Assembly: GCA_003221635.1 (NCBI GenBank)
Contig: QHSR01000244.1
Location: 1-39,238, forward strand
Direction of reading: 5' to 3'
Origin: Candidatus Rokuibacteriota bacterium
Lineage (GTDB): Bacteria > Methylomirabilota > Methylomirabilia > Rokubacteriales > CSP1-6
Length of the DNA stretch: 39,238 nt
The position numbers and the translations under genes are program-made. The notes beneath the pieces were generated by a model. It was given only the letters and a program-made list of their open reading frames with translations, made no database searches and was not told the origin of the DNA. Below are positions 35,872 to 39,238 of this stretch, one piece after another. Within the stretch, counting starts at the first letter, position 1, and each line of letters begins with the position of its first letter.

Positions 35872-36393
35872 ATGAGACGCCTGCAACGGACGATCGGTAC
35901 GATGACACTGCTCCTGCTCGGGGTTGCGGTTGTCGCCGCCCAGGCCGAGCCCCAGTTCGCGGGCTCCTGGGTTCTCGACCGCTCCCAGAGTCAGTTCCCG
36001 ACGCACGAGGGCCGGGGCCATGGCGCGCCAAGCCCCCAGGCTCAGCCTGCCCAGGTCACGCTGATGGTCGAGCAGCATGGCAACACGCTGAAGGTCACCC
36101 GGACCATGACGATGGGTAGTCGGGAGCGCTCGATGACCGACACGCTGGTCACCGACGGAAGCGATCAGACCCACCAGGGCTACCGCGGCAACGTCGTCAC
36201 CCGGGCGGCGTTCGAGGGCGATCGGCTGGTGGTGACGCGGACACACGTGAAGAAAGACGATCAGAGCGACCAGACCATGTCCCGTCAGTCCATCTGGACG
36301 CTCTCGCCGGACGGTCGGGTCCTGACGATCGACACCACCTTCCACAGCCCGCGCGGCGACCGCGCCATGAAGATCGTGTACCAGCGCAGCTGA
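35872..36393 (+). CDS. Small secreted protein of unknown function
   Basis: A 173-residue protein with signal peptide MRRLQRTIGTMTLLLLGVAVVAAQA and a mature part that starts EPQFAGSWVLDRSQSQFP and continues with a series of beta-type segments (VTLMVEQHGNTLKVTRTMTMG, DRLVVTRTHVKKDD, SIWTLSPDGRVLTIDTTF). The G-x-W start and strand pattern recall lipocalin-like secreted proteins of soil bacteria. No catalytic residues or cysteines are evident. AAGGAGG at 35859-35865 is ideally spaced from the ATG. No neighbour gives a functional clue. Confidence 0.82.
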   Translation: MRRLQRTIGTMTLLLLGVAVVAAQAEPQFAGSWVLDRSQSQFPTHEGRGHGAPSPQAQPAQVTLMVEQHGNTLKVTRTMTMGSRERSMTDTLVTDGSDQTHQGYRGNVVTRAAFEGDRLVVTRTHVKKDDQSDQTMSRQSIWTLSPDGRVLTIDTTFHSPRGDRAMKIVYQRS

Positions 36394-36456
36394 CCTCGCG
36401 CGCGACGGGGTGTCCGACCTCGAACGCCCCGTCACCGCGACGAGCGCACGCGCTTC

Positions 36457-36485
36457 TTGTCCTCTGGCCCCGGGACGTCTATTCT
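36457..36485 (+). promoter_or_regulatory. Promoter of the PhoD-like phosphatase gene
   Basis: TTGTCC (36457-36462), 17-base spacer, TATTCT (36480-36485), and 10 bases to the ATG at 36496. The leader would be only about 4 nt. The promoter position argues against the in-frame TTG at 36457 being a start codon. Confidence 0.55.
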
Positions 36486-36495
36486 GCGCACGTCG

Positions 36496-38091
36496 ATGGC
36501 GCCGCTACAGCCGACCGAGACAGAGTCGACCGCCTGGCGTGTTGGCCGCCGTCAGCTCCTGGCGGGCGCGCTCTCGCTGGGCGCCTCGCACCTCGTTCCG
36601 CCGCTCGTTCGCCGGGCGCGGGCGCAGACCCGACTCTCCGCGCACCCGTTCACTCTGGGTGTCGGGTCGGGCTATCCCTCGCCGACGGGAGTGGTGCTCT
36701 GGACTCGCCTGGCGCCGTCGCCCCTGATGCCGGGCGGCGGCATGCCGCCGGAGGTGGTGCCGGTCGAGTGGGAAGTAGCGACCGACGATCGCCTGGCCCA
36801 CGTCGTCCAGCGGGGCACCGCCGCCGCGACGCCTTCGTTCGCGCATGCGATCCACGTCGAGGTCGACGACCTCGAGCCCGGACGGTGGTACTGGTACCGC
36901 TTCCGCACGGGCGGTCAGGTGAGCGCGATCGGTCGCACGCGCACGGCGCCGCCCGCGAATGCCGGGGGCGATCGCCTGCGGCTCGCGTTCGCCTCCTGTC
37001 AGCAGTACGAGCAAGGCTACTTCACTGCGTACCGTCACATGCTCTCGGACGACCTCGACGTGATCATCCACGTGGGCGACTACATCTACGAGTCCTCATG
37101 GGGTCAGGACCACGTGCGCAAGCACGGCGCGCCCGAGCCCCATACGCTCGACGACTATCGAATCCGCTACGCGCTCTACAAGGGCGACCCGGACCTGCAG
37201 GCTGCGCACGCGGCCTGTCCCTGGCTCTGCACCTGGGACGACCACGAGGTCCAGAATGATTACGCCAACGACCGCTCCGAGCACCTCGACGCGCCGGAGT
37301 GGTTCCTGCGGCGGCGGGCCGCCGCGTACAAGGCCTACTACGAGCACATGCCGCTTCGTCGCCAGATGGTGCCGTTCGGCCCGCACATGCGTCTCTTCGC
37401 GCGGGTCGCCTTCGGGCGTCTCGCCCAGATCCATCTGCTCGACGGCCGCCAGTACCGATCGCCCCAGCCGTGTGCCGCGCCCGGCCGGGGCGGCGCCAAC
37501 ACCGTCGAAGACTGCCAGGAGCGGCTCGACTCGCGCATCACCATGCTCGGTGACGCCCAGGAGCGCTGGCTCCTGGCCGGGCTCGACCGCTCGACCGCTC
37601 GCTGGAACGTCATCGCTCAGCAGACGCTGATGGCCCAGCTCGATCGGAAGCCGGGCCCGGGTCAGCTGTTCTGGACCGACGGATGGGACGGCTACCCGGC
37701 GGCCCGCCGCCGCCTGCTGGACTACCTCGGCCAGCGGAAGCCGGCCAACCCGATCGTGCTCGGCGGCGACGCGCACTCATTCTGGGTGACCGACCTCAAG
37801 CCCGACTTCGACGACCCGCGCTCGCCGGTCGTCGCCACCGAGTTCGTCGGTACGTCCATCACGTCACAGTTCAGGCGCCGCCAGGAGGAGCTCGAAGCGC
37901 TGTTGCCTGACAATCCCCATATCCGCCTCGGCAACGGCACGCGACGCGGCTACGTGCGGGTGGAGATCACGCGCGAGGGGTTACGCGCCGACCTGAGAAC
38001 CGTGCGTAGCGTGACCCGGCCGCGCGCCGAGGTCGACACCCTGGCCACGTTCGTGGTCGAAGATGGACGGCCCGGGGCGGTGCGCGCGTAG
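36496..38091 (+). CDS. phoD: PhoD-family alkaline phosphatase, Tat-exported
   Basis: A 531-residue enzyme of the PhoD family (phosphodiesterase/monoesterase with Fe and Ca). The N-terminus holds a twin-arginine signal, RRQLLAGALSLGASHL. A PhoD N-terminal beta domain follows (FTLGVGSGYPSPTGVVLWTRLAPSP), then the metallophosphatase core: ASCQQYEQGYFTAYRHM, IIHVGDYIYE, TWDDHEVQNDYAND, IAQQTLMAQ and VLGGDAHSFWVTDL, which supply the Cys, Asp, His and Asn ligands of the family. It hydrolyses phosphate esters outside the cytoplasmic membrane. The start at 36496 follows a promoter by 10 nt. No Pho box was identified. Confidence 0.94.
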   Translation: MAPLQPTETESTAWRVGRRQLLAGALSLGASHLVPPLVRRARAQTRLSAHPFTLGVGSGYPSPTGVVLWTRLAPSPLMPGGGMPPEVVPVEWEVATDDRLAHVVQRGTAAATPSFAHAIHVEVDDLEPGRWYWYRFRTGGQVSAIGRTRTAPPANAGGDRLRLAFASCQQYEQGYFTAYRHMLSDDLDVIIHVGDYIYESSWGQDHVRKHGAPEPHTLDDYRIRYALYKGDPDLQAAHAACPWLCTWDDHEVQNDYANDRSEHLDAPEWFLRRRAAAYKAYYEHMPLRRQMVPFGPHMRLFARVAFGRLAQIHLLDGRQYRSPQPCAAPGRGGANTVEDCQERLDSRITMLGDAQERWLLAGLDRSTARWNVIAQQTLMAQLDRKPGPGQLFWTDGWDGYPAARRRLLDYLGQRKPANPIVLGGDAHSFWVTDLKPDFDDPRSPVVATEFVGTSITSQFRRRQEELEALLPDNPHIRLGNGTRRGYVRVEITREGLRADLRTVRSVTRPRAEVDTLATFVVEDGRPGAVRA

Positions 38092-38177
38092 CGGCCATGC
38101 CGCCGCGACCGGCGAGCAGGTTCCCGGGCGTCCCGTTGGCTGACGAGAGACAATAGGCGTACTGGAGGCATCGAGCC

Positions 38178-39238
38178 ATTCGATTCCTGGCCGTTCACCC
38201 CGGTCCCCTGATGTACACGAAGATCTACCTGCGGCTGGAACCGCTCGGGCTCGAGCTGATCGCTGCGGCCGTCCGCCGGGCCGGCCACCAGGTCCAGCTC
38301 ATCGACCTGCAGGCGGAAACGCACAAGGATTACGTGAGGCTCATCGACCACTGGCGGCCGGACGTCGTGGCGTTCTCCTGTAACTACCTGGCGAACGTTC
38401 CGGAGATCGTCGACCTCGCGAAGCTGACCCGCGCCAGGTGGCCCGAAACCTTTGTGCTCGTCGGGGGCCACAGCGCCTCCTTCACCGCGCAGGAGCTCCT
38501 CGAGCACGCCGGGGGGGCGATCGATTGCGTCGTGAAGGGCGAGGGCGAGGCGTCGATCGTCCCGCTGCTCGAAGCGATCGAGCATGATCGCCGTGCGGTC
38601 GCCAAGGTGGCCGGCGTCGTCACGCTCGACGGGGAGGGGCCGCCGCCTCGTCTCGTGGACAACCTGGACGATCTCATGCCCGCCCGCGATCTGCTCCGGC
38701 ACCGTCGCCGGTACTTCCTCGGCACGCTCGATCCCTGCGCGTCGATCGAGTTCGCCCGCGGCTGTCCCTGGGACTGCTCGTTCTGCAGCGCGTGGACGTT
38801 CTACGGTCGGAGCTACCGGGTGGTCAGCCCGGAGCGGGCGGTGGAGGACCTCGCCTCGGTCAAAGAATCCGGCGTCTTCATCGTGGACGACGTGGCCTTC
38901 GTGCAGGCCAAGCACGGCTTCGAGATCGGCGAGGCCATCGCGCGCCGCGGGATTCGCAAGCAATACTATCTGGAGACCCGCGGCGATGTCCTGCTGCGCA
39001 ATCGGGACGTGTTCAAGTTCTGGACCCGGCTGGGGCTGCGGTACATGTTCCTCGGGCTCGAAGCCATCGACGAGGAGGGCCTGCGCAAGTACCGCAAGCG
39101 GATCTCCCTCGGGAAGGCCTTCGAAGCGCTCGAGTTCGCGCGCTCGCTCGGAATCACGGTCGCGATCAACCTCATCGCCGATCCCGACTGGGACCGCGAC
39201 CGGTTCGCCGTGGTTCGCCGGTGGTGCATGGAGATCCC
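38178..39238 (+). CDS. hpnR: Hopanoid C-3 methylase HpnR (radical SAM/B12), partial
   Basis: The frame runs off the window after 353 codons. The N-terminal B12-binding Rossmann domain (IRFLAVHPGPLMYTKIYLRLEPLG ... VVAFSCNYLANVPEIVDLAK ... VLVGGHSASFT) is followed by a radical SAM domain with Cys196-x3-Cys200-x2-Cys203 (RGCPWDCSFCSAW) and YYLETRGDVLLRN. These features match HpnR, which methylates hopanoids at C-3 in the membrane. No ATG, GTG or TTG precedes the conserved N-terminus: after an in-frame TAG (38154) the only plausible start is ATT at 38178, with GGAGG at 38164-38168. ATG at 38211 would remove the first strand. Confidence 0.88.
   Translation, partial: MRFLAVHPGPLMYTKIYLRLEPLGLELIAAAVRRAGHQVQLIDLQAETHKDYVRLIDHWRPDVVAFSCNYLANVPEIVDLAKLTRARWPETFVLVGGHSASFTAQELLEHAGGAIDCVVKGEGEASIVPLLEAIEHDRRAVAKVAGVVTLDGEGPPPRLVDNLDDLMPARDLLRHRRRYFLGTLDPCASIEFARGCPWDCSFCSAWTFYGRSYRVVSPERAVEDLASVKESGVFIVDDVAFVQAKHGFEIGEAIARRGIRKQYYLETRGDVLLRNRDVFKFWTRLGLRYMFLGLEAIDEEGLRKYRKRISLGKAFEALEFARSLGITVAINLIADPDWDRDRFAVVRRWCMEI

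Noticed and set aside
36457..36495. TTG at 36457 as the start of the PhoD gene
   Set aside because: This TTG is the first part of a TTGTCC-N17-TATTCT promoter and the added residues precede the Tat signal without family support.

Overview
The window is high-GC chromosomal DNA (roughly 70% GC by eye) with dense short operons, many GTG starts, ATGA/GTGA/TGATG gene overlaps and no phage, transposon, CRISPR, rRNA or tRNA that I can see. The gene mix (hopanoid C-3 methylase HpnR, an ImuA-ImuB-DnaE2 mutagenesis cassette, a tungsten-type aldehyde oxidoreductase with electron-transfer partners, several beta-hydroxyacid dehydrogenases, a class III CoA-transferase) fits an uncultured soil or subsurface bacterium of the Rokubacteria/Methylomirabilota or deltaproteobacterial type. 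That placement is inference from gene content only.

Layout. 1-1133: the 3' tail of an unknown gene, an AT-rich promoter stretch, one secreted protein of unknown function and a strong hairpin terminator. 1156-6415: metH on the minus strand, divergent across 18 bp from a CaiB/BaiF CoA-transferase, followed by a DUF4124/retropepsin-like protein. 6412-7751 (minus): RidA-like protein plus beta-hydroxyacid dehydrogenase. 7824-11528 (plus): degenerate receiver protein, RNase D, CoA-binding protein and the ribosome-associated ABC-F ATPase EttA. 11506-12947 (minus): HSD10-like dehydrogenase and a spermidine-synthase-like protein. 13084-18434 (plus): imuA-imuB-dnaE2, the translesion-synthesis mutasome, followed by an SDR and a small lipoprotein. 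19838-23543 (minus): FGGY gluconokinase-like kinase, pgl and zwf, an operon feeding 6-phosphogluconate from both glucose-6-phosphate and gluconate. 23562-24147 (plus): two small genes, the second with an apparent frameshift. 24211-25137 (minus): EamA exporter. 25198-26098 (plus): a frameshifted beta-hydroxyacid dehydrogenase. 26147-30205 (plus): a tightly overlapped four-gene operon (GYD protein, polyferredoxin, FAD oxidoreductase, AOR catalytic subunit) resembling AorABC of Aromatoleum. 30353-32627 (plus): tartronate-semialdehyde-reductase-like enzyme, double GNAT protein and CopC-like protein, all overlapping. 32671-33744: aldo/keto reductase apparently lacking its first TIM-barrel strand. 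34034-34783: methylmalonyl-CoA-epimerase-like VOC protein. 34809-35738 (minus): acetolactate-synthase-type enzyme cut off before its TPP-binding domain. 35872-38091 (plus): small secreted protein and a Tat-exported PhoD phosphatase. 38178-end: hpnR, running off the window.

Two patterns cut across the genes. First, many promoters are readable as TTGnnn-N17-TAnnnT or TAnnnT alone, lying only 6-10 nt before the start codon; this predicts widespread leaderless transcripts and includes two divergent gene pairs with near-identical 18-bp spacers. Second, three genes (retropepsin-like, spermidine-synthase-like, hpnR) have protein-like N-termini reaching back to ATA, CTG and ATT codons, with no ATG/GTG/TTG available at the expected place. 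The most distinctive single-gene feature is a 24-bp triple tandem repeat inserted in the N-terminal region of imuB.
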